Source: a bacterium
GTDB lineage: Bacteria; Hinthialibacterota; Hinthialibacteria; OLB16
DNA: 45,051 nucleotides
Direction: 5' to 3'
Assembly: GCA_022072055.1 (NCBI GenBank)
Contig: JAJVIK010000025.1
Span: 71,766 to 116,816, forward strand
Position numbers and translations under genes: made by a program. The notes beneath the pieces are model-generated. The model searched no databases and had not been told where the DNA came from. It saw nothing but the letters and a program-made list of their open reading frames with translations. Below are positions 1-9,242 of the stretch, piece by piece (position 1 is the first letter of the stretch; every line of letters begins with the position of its first letter).

Positions 1-2
1 CT

Positions 3-884
3 TGGGGGGAGCGACTCCGAGTGATCAGGGATCTCAAGGGGCGGCTGAGGGAGGTGCGCTGGGACCTTGCCATCGACTTTCAGGGCCTTTGGAAGAGTTG
101 GCTGGTGGCGCGCTGGTCGGGGGCCAAACGGATCGCGGGGTGTTCGCCCAGTCCCGAGCGAACCCATTGGCTCTACACGGACCCCATACGGTTGCCGAGC
201 ATGGACCGTCACGCCGTGGATCGGAACCTCGATCTCCTGGCCGCGCTGGGGTGCGCCACCCGCGCGGCGGAATCCCGTTCGGACTTTCCGCGCGACTTTC
301 GCCTTCCGATCACTCCTCACGACCGAGCAGCGGCGCTGGACCTGCTCGCCGAGCTCGGCCTCTTGGATGTTTCCCCCAAAGTTCTGCTCAATTTCTCGGC
401 GCGCAAAGCCGCCAACCGATGGGGCGCCGACCGTTTCGCGGCGCTTGCGGAGGGATTCCGGGAAAAGGGGGTGACCCCAGTCCTCACCGGCGGACCGGAT
501 GACAGGTTGGAGGAGCAAGAGATTCAGTCGCACCTCGGTGATCCGGTCCCAAGCCTGGTGGGGAGGTGCTCCCTCCTTGAACTCGCCGCAATCATGGATG
601 GCTTCGATGCGATCGTGACCGGCGACACGGGTCCGATGCACGTGGCGGTCTCCGTTGGGCTTCCGGTCGTGGCGGTGTTCGGACCGGCGAATCCGGTTCG
701 GACCGGACCCTATTCGCCCCAAGCGCGCGTGATTCAGAAGCCCCGCGACTGCCAGCCGTGTTACAGGCGTGAGTGCAAGTTTAACTCAACCCCCGCCTTG
801 TGCCTCCAGGAAATCGAGGTGGAGACGGTCCTCGCCGAGGTCATGGAGCTTCTTGGGGCGAACTGCGCTAAAAACCTCCGTTGA
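3..884 (+). CDS. Glycosyltransferase family 9 (heptosyltransferase-like), 5' end cut off
   Basis: The reading frame is open to the left edge, so the N-terminus is missing; about 293 residues are visible. The C-terminal half carries the GT9 signature of ADP-heptose:LPS heptosyltransferases: a nucleotide-sugar-binding stretch VTGDTGPMHVAVSVGLPV followed by VFGPANPVRTGPY. A Cys-containing tail (CQPCYRREC, then a fourth Cys) is common in this family. Family knowledge says these enzymes add heptose or a related sugar to lipopolysaccharide core at the inner face of the cytoplasmic membrane, which would fit a Gram-negative envelope. The acceptor cannot be deduced. The last 17 bases overlap the 3' end of the convergent protease gene. 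Confidence 0.88.
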   Translation, partial: WGERLRVIRDLKGRLREVRWDLAIDFQGLWKSWLVARWSGAKRIAGCSPSPERTHWLYTDPIRLPSMDRHAVDRNLDLLAALGCATRAAESRSDFPRDFRLPITPHDRAAALDLLAELGLLDVSPKVLLNFSARKAANRWGADRFAALAEGFREKGVTPVLTGGPDDRLEEQEIQSHLGDPVPSLVGRCSLLELAAIMDGFDAIVTGDTGPMHVAVSVGLPVVAVFGPANPVRTGPYSPQARVIQKPRDCQPCYRRECKFNSTPALCLQEIEVETVLAEVMELLGANCAKNLR

Positions 885-3800
885 GGAACCCAATCAAGTC
901 GTCCACATCAATCGCGCTGTCGGAGTCAAAATCGATCACATCGGGAACAATCCCCGAACGCTTCCAGAGACGGGACATCTCAACCAGGTCAAGGCCCTCA
1001 ATGGCCCCGTTCAGGTCGGCGTCGCCGAGAGTGTAGTGAAAGACCGGCAGCCCCAATTGAATCGAGCGTCCCGCTCCGGCGGGCCCCATCCCCAGAATGA
1101 TATCGTACCTGCCCAGTCCCCCCGCGAGTGTGGTTGAAAGCTGGTAAACGCGCGGAACCCCGGGTTCCAGATTGGCCTTGCTTGGAGAAAACACCTGCAC
1201 GTTCTTCCCGGATACGACGTGCTTTTCAAAATCAGCGGGCGCTTGCGCGCCGCCCACGTCGTACCCCCAAATCCCGATGAAATAGAACCCATCCGGTGGA
1301 AACTCCAAACGGATGCGCTCATCCGATGTGAGCGATGTGGATTGGCGGACCAATTCGGCGAAGGTGAAAGAGCCATTGGGAACGGACCCGTCCGCGCCGT
1401 CACGCAGCAGGTACAGGTCGATATCCGGGGCTTGGCTCGCGGTGAGGAAATCCAGCAGCGCTCCGTCGGTCAAGGTGAAGGTTTCGGAGTAGTAGCCCTG
1501 GTTGGGGACTGTTACTCCATACAGCTTCTCGACCTTCGAGGGGCCCCAAGCGTCGAACTGAAAGTCCGTGAACGGGAGCGTTGAAGTGAGGGTGACCGGC
1601 TGAACGAGGGTGGCGGTCAACGTGTGAATCTCGAGCGGGCTTGGGGCGAGCTTGATCTCTCCAAGCTCAATGGAGAAGGGGACCTCGAAACGGGTCCCAC
1701 CAAACAAGGTGTTGTGAACAAGCAGGGCATGCAGTCCATCCGCGAGGGGCCCGACGGAATAATCCAGCGAGGTTCCGGTTGAGGTGTGATAGAGGTTGTT
1801 GGGTCTTGATGGGCTGTGATCTCCGCCAATCGGGACAAGCGTGTTGGGACCGAAGCTTGAGTGGTATTCCTCTTCCCCAGGAGTGGTGAAAACATCCTCG
1901 CTGGGCCCGAAGAGGACCGTGTCGATGTCGGTCGGCGCCGGATCCTCCCATTCGGTTCTCGCGACCAGGAAACTTCCCGGATCGGGAGACTGGGAGTCAA
2001 GGAAGAAGATCCGGGTGTCCCCGCATTCCGATCGCCCGCCCCAGGAGAACCCCCCGCGCAGGTGATTGTTGACATAAGGCTCCGCGCCTTCGGTCGCCGA
2101 ATCTATTGTCGCCACCCCTGTCGAGATATCCACCGCCACGTTCAGCGAAACCGGGATGACAGTTCTTGGATTGAGGGACTTTCCTCCAGTCGGTTCAAGG
2201 AGGATCTTGGCGCTGTGGGAGCCGAACGGCATGTCCGTGGGGACATCCACCGTGGCGTGAAGCTCGGCCGAGCCTTGCGCGGGGACCGTGATCATCGAAC
2301 CTTGAGTCGAGAGCCAGGGGCAGTCCGCCTCACGGTAATAGCGGGCGCGGATCGGAATCGTGGTGGAAATCGCGATTGGAGGATCATACGACTTGTGCTG
2401 AACGCCGATATAGATTCCGTCGTGCATCTTGGCCAGCGGGTCGGCGACATACGCCAAGAGGGATGTTCCGTCCACATACCCGTAGTTGAAGCGCATGTAT
2501 TCGCCGGAATCGATCTCATCGTGCTCCACGAGGCCGGGGACATCCCCCACGCTGTCATCGAAGAGGTTTCCGTCGAGGTTCTTGTCGGTCCAGTCGTACG
2601 GGATGATTCGGTAGCCGTTTTCGCGCGGGAGGGTGATCGTGGAGGGGTCCCCGGGTGTGTAGTCCACGTCAAACACATCGAATGGAAAATAGGCCTGGAA
2701 GGTTGCCAATGCCGTGTCCGGGGGGATATGGGTGACCGTTCCTGGGACATGAAACGGCATCAGGTAATCGGGCTTCCTCGTGTTTCTTTCCTCGGAGGTC
2801 GTGGCGATGGTGTGGATCGCGATATCGGTCGAATCGAATTGCTCCAGGTTGACATCCCGGACCTGGAGGGAGACCGGCATGGGGCCGGGATTGGTCAGCG
2901 TGAAGGTGATCGCATGGGTCTGCCCGCGATGGGCGATGGGGGCATAGGCCTCGTAATCGACTCCTCGAAAATTGCCCACCTCCCAAGAAGCGGGGCTAGC
3001 GGCGATCCCTTCGGTCTCGGAGGCGAGCGTGGCGGCTCGGCCCGCGTGAACCCGTCCGGCCCCCTGCTGGAATACATCGTATTTCAAGTCGGTCGCGGAA
3101 TTCATCAGCAACTGTCTGGCGGTGTCTGAGTCGGGAAAGGCTCCGTGCTTCTGCTTGTGCGCCTGATAGATCAAGGCCAGGACCCCCGCCGCCTCCGGAC
3201 AGGAGCGGCTGGTTCCGCCCCAGAGCTCCCAAGCGGAAAACCCATCCTGCGTCGTGTTGACTGGGATGTCGCCGCTTCCCCAGGCCCCGTGGGCGACCAC
3301 CGAAACCACCTGCCGCCCGTTGGTTCCCGGCCCGGCGCCGCTGAAGCTGATGATGTCGCCCGACAGAATCTGGTCGGTCGATTGGATGGAGTCGAACTCG
3401 TCACAGGTGTCGAAGCTGGTGCAGGCCCCCACCGTGACCGCGCCCGGGGGAGAAGGAACCGTGATGGTGGAAAACCCGTGACCTCCATTCCCCGAGGAGT
3501 GCACCCAAGTGGTCATGGGCGCGACCCGGCGGTTCAGGCTCTCGATCAGGCGTGAAAAGGCATCCCAGGTTTCGTTGTCGGTGTAGCCATACCCGAAGCT
3601 CATGCTGACAATGTTCGGTTCGTCTCCCGTGTTCGCGACCCCGTCATATCCCAAGGCCACAAACATCTGATAATCGATGTCGAATCCACCCGCGTAATAG
3701 TTCCCGATATCCACGATCTTGGCCCCCGGCGCGGGACCCTGGACCATTCCATCCCCTGGGCCGCCGTAGGGCGGTTTGTAGGGTGGAGCGTCTCCATTAA

Positions 3801-5052
3801 TGATCCCTTGCGCCACGGCCGCCGAGGCGCAGGTGGTGCCGTGATTGCCGCCCTCTCCATGAGTGTCGTTCATGGAGAAGGCCACGAGATCGCCATTGTC
3901 CGGGGGAGGGATGCCATACAGCCAATCCGAGGCGGGAATGGGGCGCGCTCCGTTCGCGATGAAGTACACCATCCCCCCCGAAACATCCGCGTAACCGTCG
4001 CCGTTGATGTCGCGATAGGAGATTTCATTCCCCTTGTAGCAGGGCTTCTCATCGGTGAAATCTCCGTCGTTGTCCAGGTCCACATAGACCGTGTTGTATC
4101 CGGGGCCTCGGTTGGCGACATCAGGGTGATCCACGACCAGGACCGTGGGACGATACCCATTCAGCACGTCGCGCCTCAGGGACTCGTCGGGGTGGTGGCC
4201 GAAATGGTATTTCCCGGACACGCTCTCCGTGAGATAGGTGAATTCGTGCGCCTCCTGACCGCCGCCTCCGTTGATGAAGTGATAGAATGACCGCGACATG
4301 GTGGCGCTGATGATGGTGGAGCCGGGAATCACGAACGTGTCGCAATAGCCGGTAATTCCCCCCTCCTCCGATTCGCCGCGTCCATACAGAGAGTACCGGT
4401 ACATGGAGTTCCCGTCGAAAACGATCGGCCAGCCGTGATGCACGGAGCCGGGGTTGTCCACTCTCGCCTGGGTTCCCATGAGGTCGGGATTCGCGAAGTC
4501 CACCCCGGTGTCCATAATGCCGATCTTCACCCCCGCGCCGGTGACCCCCATGTTCCAAGCTTCTTGGACTCCGAGCAGGTCCTTCCCCCACCAGCTCTTG
4601 GCCGCTCCGGGCTGTCGTTTCACGGGAGGGGGGGCCTTCGAGTAAGGGGGCGCCGCCTTGAGGGCCTTTTGAAGCTCTTCCGGATCGAGTTTCTTTCGAG
4701 GTCTTGGTTTGAGGTCGGGATCAGGGGGTTTGGGGGCCTCGCGAGGTCCAGCGTCCCAGATGAACTCCACTCCGGGGACTGAGGCCAGCTTTTGAAGGTT
4801 CCTCCCCTCGACATACCCGCGCGCAAGGGTCATCCCGGCGGGGGAGGTCACCCGTTGGTCATGTAGAATGGACCCGAGCGAGACCTTGTTGGAGGAAAGC
4901 GAGACTGTGACAAAGACTTTCTCAGCCTCCCCCTTCCGGGAAAGGTCCCGAAGCGCGGGGCTGAGCTTCGCGAGGGCCGGCGAAGCGACCGTTTCGCAGT
5001 TGGCATGGGTGAGGAAGGCAAACAACAGTGGGAAGGCGAAAGAAAGACGCAT
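868..5052 (-). CDS. Secreted subtilisin-like (S8) serine protease with dockerin-like C-terminus
   Basis: 1394 residues starting at an ATG with GGAAAGGA about 7 bases upstream. It has a Sec-type signal peptide at about residues 1-19 and a propeptide-like region to about 150. The S8 catalytic domain shows Asp181 (IGIMDTGVDF), His404 (GGNHGTTCAS), oxyanion Asn522 (HSSGNGG) and Ser615 (GGTSRSCP). The Asp-His distance of about 220 residues is far longer than in simple subtilisins; the insert contains Asp-rich calcium-type loops (DLDNDGDF, DINGDGYAD). The long C-terminal half looks like beta-sandwich modules. The last ~50 residues hold two EF-hand/dockerin-like loops (DADLNGAIEGLD and DFDSDSAIDVDD). 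Likely role is extracellular or surface proteolysis. No partner protease gene is adjacent. It overlaps the convergent GT9 gene by 17 bases. Confidence 0.92.
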   Translation of the reverse strand: MRLSFAFPLLFAFLTHANCETVASPALAKLSPALRDLSRKGEAEKVFVTVSLSSNKVSLGSILHDQRVTSPAGMTLARGYVEGRNLQKLASVPGVEFIWDAGPREAPKPPDPDLKPRPRKKLDPEELQKALKAAPPYSKAPPPVKRQPGAAKSWWGKDLLGVQEAWNMGVTGAGVKIGIMDTGVDFANPDLMGTQARVDNPGSVHHGWPIVFDGNSMYRYSLYGRGESEEGGITGYCDTFVIPGSTIISATMSRSFYHFINGGGGQEAHEFTYLTESVSGKYHFGHHPDESLRRDVLNGYRPTVLVVDHPDVANRGPGYNTVYVDLDNDGDFTDEKPCYKGNEISYRDINGDGYADVSGGMVYFIANGARPIPASDWLYGIPPPDNGDLVAFSMNDTHGEGGNHGTTCASAAVAQGIINGDAPPYKPPYGGPGDGMVQGPAPGAKIVDIGNYYAGGFDIDYQMFVALGYDGVANTGDEPNIVSMSFGYGYTDNETWDAFSRLIESLNRRVAPMTTWVHSSGNGGHGFSTITVPSPPGAVTVGACTSFDTCDEFDSIQSTDQILSGDIISFSGAGPGTNGRQVVSVVAHGAWGSGDIPVNTTQDGFSAWELWGGTSRSCPEAAGVLALIYQAHKQKHGAFPDSDTARQLLMNSATDLKYDVFQQGAGRVHAGRAATLASETEGIAASPASWEVGNFRGVDYEAYAPIAHRGQTHAITFTLTNPGPMPVSLQVRDVNLEQFDSTDIAIHTIATTSEERNTRKPDYLMPFHVPGTVTHIPPDTALATFQAYFPFDVFDVDYTPGDPSTITLPRENGYRIIPYDWTDKNLDGNLFDDSVGDVPGLVEHDEIDSGEYMRFNYGYVDGTSLLAYVADPLAKMHDGIYIGVQHKSYDPPIAISTTIPIRARYYREADCPWLSTQGSMITVPAQGSAELHATVDVPTDMPFGSHSAKILLEPTGGKSLNPRTVIPVSLNVAVDISTGVATIDSATEGAEPYVNNHLRGGFSWGGRSECGDTRIFFLDSQSPDPGSFLVARTEWEDPAPTDIDTVLFGPSEDVFTTPGEEEYHSSFGPNTLVPIGGDHSPSRPNNLYHTSTGTSLDYSVGPLADGLHALLVHNTLFGGTRFEVPFSIELGEIKLAPSPLEIHTLTATLVQPVTLTSTLPFTDFQFDAWGPSKVEKLYGVTVPNQGYYSETFTLTDGALLDFLTASQAPDIDLYLLRDGADGSVPNGSFTFAELVRQSTSLTSDERIRLEFPPDGFYFIGIWGYDVGGAQAPADFEKHVVSGKNVQVFSPSKANLEPGVPRVYQLSTTLAGGLGRYDIILGMGPAGAGRSIQLGLPVFHYTLGDADLNGAIEGLDLVEMSRLWKRSGIVPDVIDFDSDSAIDVDDLIGFLNGGF

Positions 5053-5153
5053 GGCAACCGTCCTTTCCGTGGCGCGCGGGGCGGCCAGAAGCGCCAGGAA
5101 CGCGCCGACTCACGACCATCCGAGGATGAGTGACAGCGATGAAAGCGGAGTCG

Positions 5154-5159
5154 AGTATA
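5154..5159 (-). promoter_or_regulatory. Candidate -10 element of the subtilase gene
   Basis: TATACT on the minus strand, about 95 bases before the protease start codon. No good -35 hexamer is seen 16-18 bases upstream (the best is TACACG), so this is a weak call. Confidence 0.3.
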
Positions 5160-5196
5160 TTTCGAGACCTGTGTTCCGTGTAGAGGAAGCGACTCC

Positions 5197-6414
5197 TCAA
5201 GCCACCAGGGCCGCGTAAGTGACCGCGGAACCGGTGGGAGAGTCGTCCCAGATATCATACGCCAGACACCTGGCGCCCGGGGTCTCCATCGATTCCAGGA
5301 TCGTGGACAGAGTTGAAAAACCGCAGACATTAAAGTGTGATCCGGAGCGCAGTTCGGTCTCCCAGAACGCCTCGGCGTCCCAGGCGGAGAGGGCCTCCAC
5401 CAAGGTTCGATCATGTCGCCGGGTTTCTTCCAGCATCTCTAGCGCCGGAATCTCATGCGAGAAGCGGAGGCCGATGTGAGAGAAATCCACTCCGGCCACG
5501 ACCAGAGTTCGCTTTCCCTCCTCTTCAATGATCTCGCGGAGGGCCGCGAGGAAGGGTCGGACCCAGGGAGCCTTGCCCAAGCGCGTAACCCGATGGACCA
5601 GCTCCTGCATGGAGCCGCAAAGGATCGGAATCAATTCAAAGGCGTCCGCTCCGAGGAGATGCTGCAGGAAGAGCAGCTGAAACTCCAGGGCGTGTTCGCC
5701 GCGATGGGGGAAATCATCCGGCGCGGCGATTCCATTGGCCGCGTCGAGCAGGCGCCGGGTGGCGGTCGTGTCGGTGCGCGTCGCCCCAAGCGGGGAGGAA
5801 TAGGCCTTGAGCGTGGGGCAATAGAGTCCCTCCGAGATCGAGTGACCGGTGCCGAGGAGAATCACCCGATCATAGGCGTGCCCTCGGAGGGTCCGGTAGG
5901 CGCTGGCGTAGACCGAGGTGTTGACTCGGAAATCAATGTGGGGGGCGACCAGGATGCGTGGGGCGTCCCCAGTCCATTCCCCCGTTGCCTCCGGGCTATT
6001 CAGGATGGCCTCCAGCCAATCGCGCAACCCCTCGGGGTCCGCCGGATAGGTCGAGCCGTCGGCGTGGGATGGGGGGCGGACCATGGCGCGGCGGTATTCC
6101 TCGAGAATCTCGCGCTTGCGCCTCCAGTAGACCTCATCCTCGAGCAGTCCACAACGCTTCATTTCCTCAATCCGCGCGCGGATAAACCCGGGAGGTAACG
6201 AGGCGGATCCGACGGGGCGGAAAATGGCCTCAACCTCCTCCACCGTGCGGACTCCATCAAGGACCGAAAACAATGTCCCCGCGAATTCGGTGAGGCAGAG
6301 GGTCTCGCCCAGGATTCCGAGCGGATCCTGGACAAGGGTCAGAGTCTGCCCATCGTGCTCGACCTGCTGGATGTGCAAGTCGCGACGCCCTCTGGGGGCG
6401 GTGCTTGGCGCCAT
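5197..6414 (-). CDS. MEMO1 family protein (AmmeMemoRadiSam system protein B-like) with N-terminal extension
   Basis: 405 residues from the ATG at 6414, chosen because GAGGAAGG lies 8 bases upstream; a GTG at 6480 would only add a non-conserved extension. Residues from about 110 to the end match the MEMO1/AmmeMemoRadiSam B family: ILVAPHIDFRVN, LLGTGHS, the His of RGEHALEFQ, VVAGVDFSHIG and the Cys of HFNVCGFS. The fold is related to non-heme-iron extradiol dioxygenases, but the bacterial function is unresolved. The first ~90 residues form a separate domain resembling PqqD-like winged helices (QDPLGILGETLCLTEFAGTLF). The usual AMMECR1 and radical SAM partners are not in the window. It diverges from purE. 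Confidence 0.85.
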   Translation of the reverse strand: MAPSTAPRGRRDLHIQQVEHDGQTLTLVQDPLGILGETLCLTEFAGTLFSVLDGVRTVEEVEAIFRPVGSASLPPGFIRARIEEMKRCGLLEDEVYWRRKREILEEYRRAMVRPPSHADGSTYPADPEGLRDWLEAILNSPEATGEWTGDAPRILVAPHIDFRVNTSVYASAYRTLRGHAYDRVILLGTGHSISEGLYCPTLKAYSSPLGATRTDTTATRRLLDAANGIAAPDDFPHRGEHALEFQLLFLQHLLGADAFELIPILCGSMQELVHRVTRLGKAPWVRPFLAALREIIEEEGKRTLVVAGVDFSHIGLRFSHEIPALEMLEETRRHDRTLVEALSAWDAEAFWETELRSGSHFNVCGFSTLSTILESMETPGARCLAYDIWDDSPTGSAVTYAALVA

Positions 6415-6466
6415 CTCCGCAACCTTCCTCAAGGAGCCTTCCTTCGATCCTCTTCCCGGATTATCG

Positions 6467-6496
6467 TTGCCGAACAACACAGGGCGCGTCTAGTCT
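6467..6496 (+). promoter_or_regulatory. Candidate promoter for purE-tatD
   Basis: TTGCCG (6467-6472), an 18-base spacer and TAGTCT (6491-6496) lie about 45 bases before the purE ATG in the divergent gap. Both hexamers are imperfect sigma70-type matches. Confidence 0.3.
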
Positions 6497-6538
6497 CTCG
6501 CCCGGAGAACGCTTGGCTCGGAAGGAGTGATCGCCGGC

Positions 6539-7012
6539 ATGTGGGGCGCGGGTAGTCCAAGAATTGGGATTCTGATGGGGAGCGCGGGAGACCGCGAACA
6601 GTTGGAGGACGCGATCCGAATTCTCCAGGATTTCGGGGTCGATCATGAGGTGAATGTCCTCTCGGCCCATCGCAATCCGGACAAGGTTCGGGAGTATGTC
6701 CAGGCCGCTGAGGGGCGCGGGATCCGGGTGTTGATCTGCGCCGCGGGGCTGGCCGCGCATCTGGCCGGAGCAACCGCCGCCCAAACCACCTTGCCCGTGA
6801 TCGGCATCCCGATTCAAGGTGGCGCGCTGAACGGTCTGGACGCTCTGCTCGCCACCGTGCAGATGCCGCGCGGAACCCCCGTCGCCACCATGGCCATCGG
6901 CAAACATGGCGCGGTCAACGCCGCCCTGTTCGCGCTCCAGATTCTTGCCCTAGAGGATTCGGGGATCCGCGAGAAGCTCAAACAGCGCAAGGCCGAGGCC
7001 GCCTCCCAATAG
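6539..7012 (+). CDS. purE: N5-carboxyaminoimidazole ribonucleotide mutase PurE
   Basis: 157 residues from the ATG at 6539 (GGAAGGAG about 11 bases upstream; a GTG at 6527 would leave no spacing to it). Family motifs are present in order: GILMGSAGD nucleotide-binding loop, the catalytic-His motif [29 protein letters not shown], the GxPxQ-type loop [15 protein letters not shown], and [24 protein letters not shown] split by the active site. It catalyses rearrangement of N5-CAIR to 4-carboxy-AIR in cytosolic de novo purine synthesis. The length is normal. No purK lies nearby; tatD follows after 8 bases in the same direction. The only other purine gene in the window is purL, more than 21 kb away. 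Confidence 0.95.
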   Translation: MWGAGSPRIGILMGSAGDREQLEDAIRILQDFGVDHEVNVLSAHRNPDKVREYVQAAEGRGIRVLICAAGLAAHLAGATAAQTTLPVIGIPIQGGALNGLDALLATVQMPRGTPVATMAIGKHGAVNAALFALQILALEDSGIREKLKQRKAEAASQ

Positions 7013-7020
7013 CCCTCTGA

Positions 7021-7842
7021 ATGATCGATTCGCATTGCCATCTTAACGATGAACGGTTCGACGAGGACCGGGACTTGGTCCTTTCGCGCGCCGCCGAGGC
7101 GGGAGTCACTCACGCCGTGGTCGTGGGCTATGATCTCGCCTCCAGTCGTCGCGCGGTCGAACTGGCCAACCGAACGCCCCAAGGTCCAAGCCCGAACCTG
7201 GCCGCCGTGGTCGGTGTTTCCACTCACCTTGCGGCCGAGTGGAGCGACACGGTGGAAGAGGAAATCCGACAACTTCTCGGCATGCCGGGGGTCGTGGGAT
7301 TGGGGGAGACCGGATTGGATTTTTTCTACCCGGAGCCTGCCAGGGAAATCCAAGAGCGAAGCCTGGCGGCCCAACTGGAGATCGCGAACGAACTGGGGAT
7401 CCCCGTGGTGTTTCACCTCCGTGAGGCGGCCACGGAGTTCTTCGCGATCCTGGATCGAGCGAGGTTCACCGGTCCGGGTGTCTTGCACTGCTTCACCGGG
7501 GATGAGCGGGCCATGCGCGAGGGGGTGGCGCGCGGGTTGTTGGTTTCCTTCTCCGGGATTGTGACCTTCAAGAAGGCCGCCGACCTCCTCGGTGTGGCCA
7601 AGGTCACTCCCTTGCGGAATCTCCTGGTCGAGACCGACGCCCCTTACCTTGCCCCCGCGCCTCACCGGGGCAAGCGCTGCGAGCCAAGCCATGTGATCCA
7701 CACCGCCGAGCTCTTGATTCGAGCGCGCGGGGAGGATCCGCTCGAATTCGCGCAGGCGATGGAGTCCAACCTGCTCCGCTTGTTTCCGAAGCTCGCGAGC
7801 GCGCGCAATCAGGCCCGCGCTTCCGGCGCCCGCCTTGTCTGA
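7021..7842 (+). CDS. tatD: TatD family metal-dependent DNase
   Basis: 273 residues, the normal length for this family of TIM-barrel hydrolases. Metal-binding motifs are visible: MIDSHCHL at the N-terminus, GLGETGLDFF near residue 98, VVFHLREA, VLHCFTGDE and LLVETDAPYLAPAPHRGK. The fold and metal site fit cytosolic 3'-5' exonuclease or deoxyribonuclease activity in DNA quality control. It begins 8 bases after purE, so the two probably share a transcript. The last 34 bases overlap the convergent ABC permease gene. The gene symbol covers the family (TatD/YcfH/YjjV), not a specific paralogue. Confidence 0.92.
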   Translation: MIDSHCHLNDERFDEDRDLVLSRAAEAGVTHAVVVGYDLASSRRAVELANRTPQGPSPNLAAVVGVSTHLAAEWSDTVEEEIRQLLGMPGVVGLGETGLDFFYPEPAREIQERSLAAQLEIANELGIPVVFHLREAATEFFAILDRARFTGPGVLHCFTGDERAMREGVARGLLVSFSGIVTFKKAADLLGVAKVTPLRNLLVETDAPYLAPAPHRGKRCEPSHVIHTAELLIRARGEDPLEFAQAMESNLLRLFPKLASARNQARASGARLV

Positions 7843-9242
7843 AGCCACAAGACACCGAGCAAGAGCGGAACAACTTCTAGCAAGCCCAGGACCAAAAGCC
7901 CCGCCGCGACCATCCCATCATGCCCCCAGTGCATGAAGTTGATGGTTCTGGCCGCCAAGGTCTGGACCCCCGGAGGTTGTAGAATTCGGGTCATCACCCC
8001 CTCTCCGACCGTGAACACCCAGGCGAGCCCCGCGCCAGCCAACCAGGCGTTTCGGTGGAGCGGGAAATGGACCCAGACAAGCCGTCGAACTCCTCTCAGC
8101 CCCTCAATCGCCGCCAGGCTATCCAGCTCGCGATCCATCTGCTCCTCGGAGATCCTCAAGATCATCCAGGATGGCCACAGGAACCGGAGCGCGCAGGCCG
8201 CGGAAAGTATCCAGAAGGTGTCCGCCCATCCGACCAGGAAATGTGGGAGGGGGTTCATCGCGGCGATGAGCGCGAGCGAGAGAATCGGGGATGGGAGCGC
8301 AAACAGGCAGAACAGAGTCGATTCGAGAAATGTTCGGGCGCGGGCCGAGGGGGGAAGGAGACTGAGCAAGGCGCACAAGGCGACCACCAACGCCATGGAC
8401 CCTCCGGCGGCGAGCAGCGTGGCCTCCACACACTCCCCAATCAGTTCCAAGTGCACCGCGGAGAGATCACTCAGGAATCCTCCGACCTCGACATGGAGCG
8501 CCACTCCCGGACCAAGGGAGAGCAGCAACCCCGCAAGCAACACGCACCACCCCCCGGCGACCCTTCGGTCCGAGCGCGTGACCTCCAGCGCGGGTTCACG
8601 CTCCACGCTGGAGAGTCTTCGCAGAAACGGCCAGCTCGCGCCGACCAACAAGAGAAATCCGACCAGCGGCCAGCTCATTCCCGCAAGCGCGGCCAGGTCA
8701 CGGCTCAGATTCAACTCGGTGAACAACACCATCGGAAAGGTGGTCACCTGAAGCATCTCGGCCGCGCCAAGGTCGTTCAGGGAGATCACAGCGACCAAGA
8801 GCGCTCCCTGAAGAATCGAGGGGGCCGCGAAGCGCGCGTGCAAGGCCCATAGGCGCGCTCGGGATCCGCCCTCCAGTCGCAGTTGGTCCGCCAAGCGCGG
8901 GTCAAGGCTTCGAAGACCCCACCACGCCAGAATCGCCGGGATCGGCCAGTACGACAGGATGTGCGCGGCGGCCACCCCCCAAGGAGAAAAGAGCAGTGAA
9001 AGCCCGACCGTGTCAAAACCGCTTCGCTGAAAGAGGGTGAGTCCGCTTTCACCCAGGGCCACCATCCAGCCGATCGCGGTAAAGAAGGGCGGCCACAGAA
9101 TTGGGAAAAAGACCGTGAGAATCCACCATGCGCGGGGCCTGATGCGCGCGAGATGCGCGAGGACCCCACCCCCGCCCCCGATGAGCGCTGTTCCCAGGGC
9201 GGCGAGGAGCGCGATGAAAACGCTCTGCGGGAGGGCGGCCAC
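7809..9242 (-). CDS. ABC transporter permease, iron(III)/thiamine type (fused two-domain MetI permease)
   Basis: 477 residues, strongly hydrophobic throughout with about 12 predicted membrane helices in two halves. Each half has a degenerate EAA loop that would contact an ATPase: one around residues 128-150 (LRLEGGSRARLWALHARF) and one around 370-390 (AAIEGLRGVRRLVWVHFP). This two-in-one layout is typical of FbpB/AfuB and ThiP permeases. No binding protein or ATPase gene is in the window, so the substrate is unknown. It starts with GTG directly after the TAG of the methyltransferase gene, implying translational coupling. Its 3' end overlaps tatD by 34 bases. Confidence 0.82.
   Translation of the reverse strand: MAALPQSVFIALLAALGTALIGGGGGVLAHLARIRPRAWWILTVFFPILWPPFFTAIGWMVALGESGLTLFQRSGFDTVGLSLLFSPWGVAAAHILSYWPIPAILAWWGLRSLDPRLADQLRLEGGSRARLWALHARFAAPSILQGALLVAVISLNDLGAAEMLQVTTFPMVLFTELNLSRDLAALAGMSWPLVGFLLLVGASWPFLRRLSSVEREPALEVTRSDRRVAGGWCVLLAGLLLSLGPGVALHVEVGGFLSDLSAVHLELIGECVEATLLAAGGSMALVVALCALLSLLPPSARARTFLESTLFCLFALPSPILSLALIAAMNPLPHFLVGWADTFWILSAACALRFLWPSWMILRISEEQMDRELDSLAAIEGLRGVRRLVWVHFPLHRNAWLAGAGLAWVFTVGEGVMTRILQPPGVQTLAARTINFMHWGHDGMVAAGLLVLGLLEVVPLLLGVLWLQTRRAPEARA

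Noticed and set aside
1861-3129. Long open frame (422 codons) on the plus strand inside the subtilase gene
   Set aside because: It is antisense to a well-supported protease, has no recognisable motif and reflects the codon bias of GC-rich DNA.
6814-7848. 344-codon minus-strand open frame across purE and tatD
   Set aside because: Both sense genes have full family motifs; the antisense product has low-complexity His/Gly/Arg composition and no family features.
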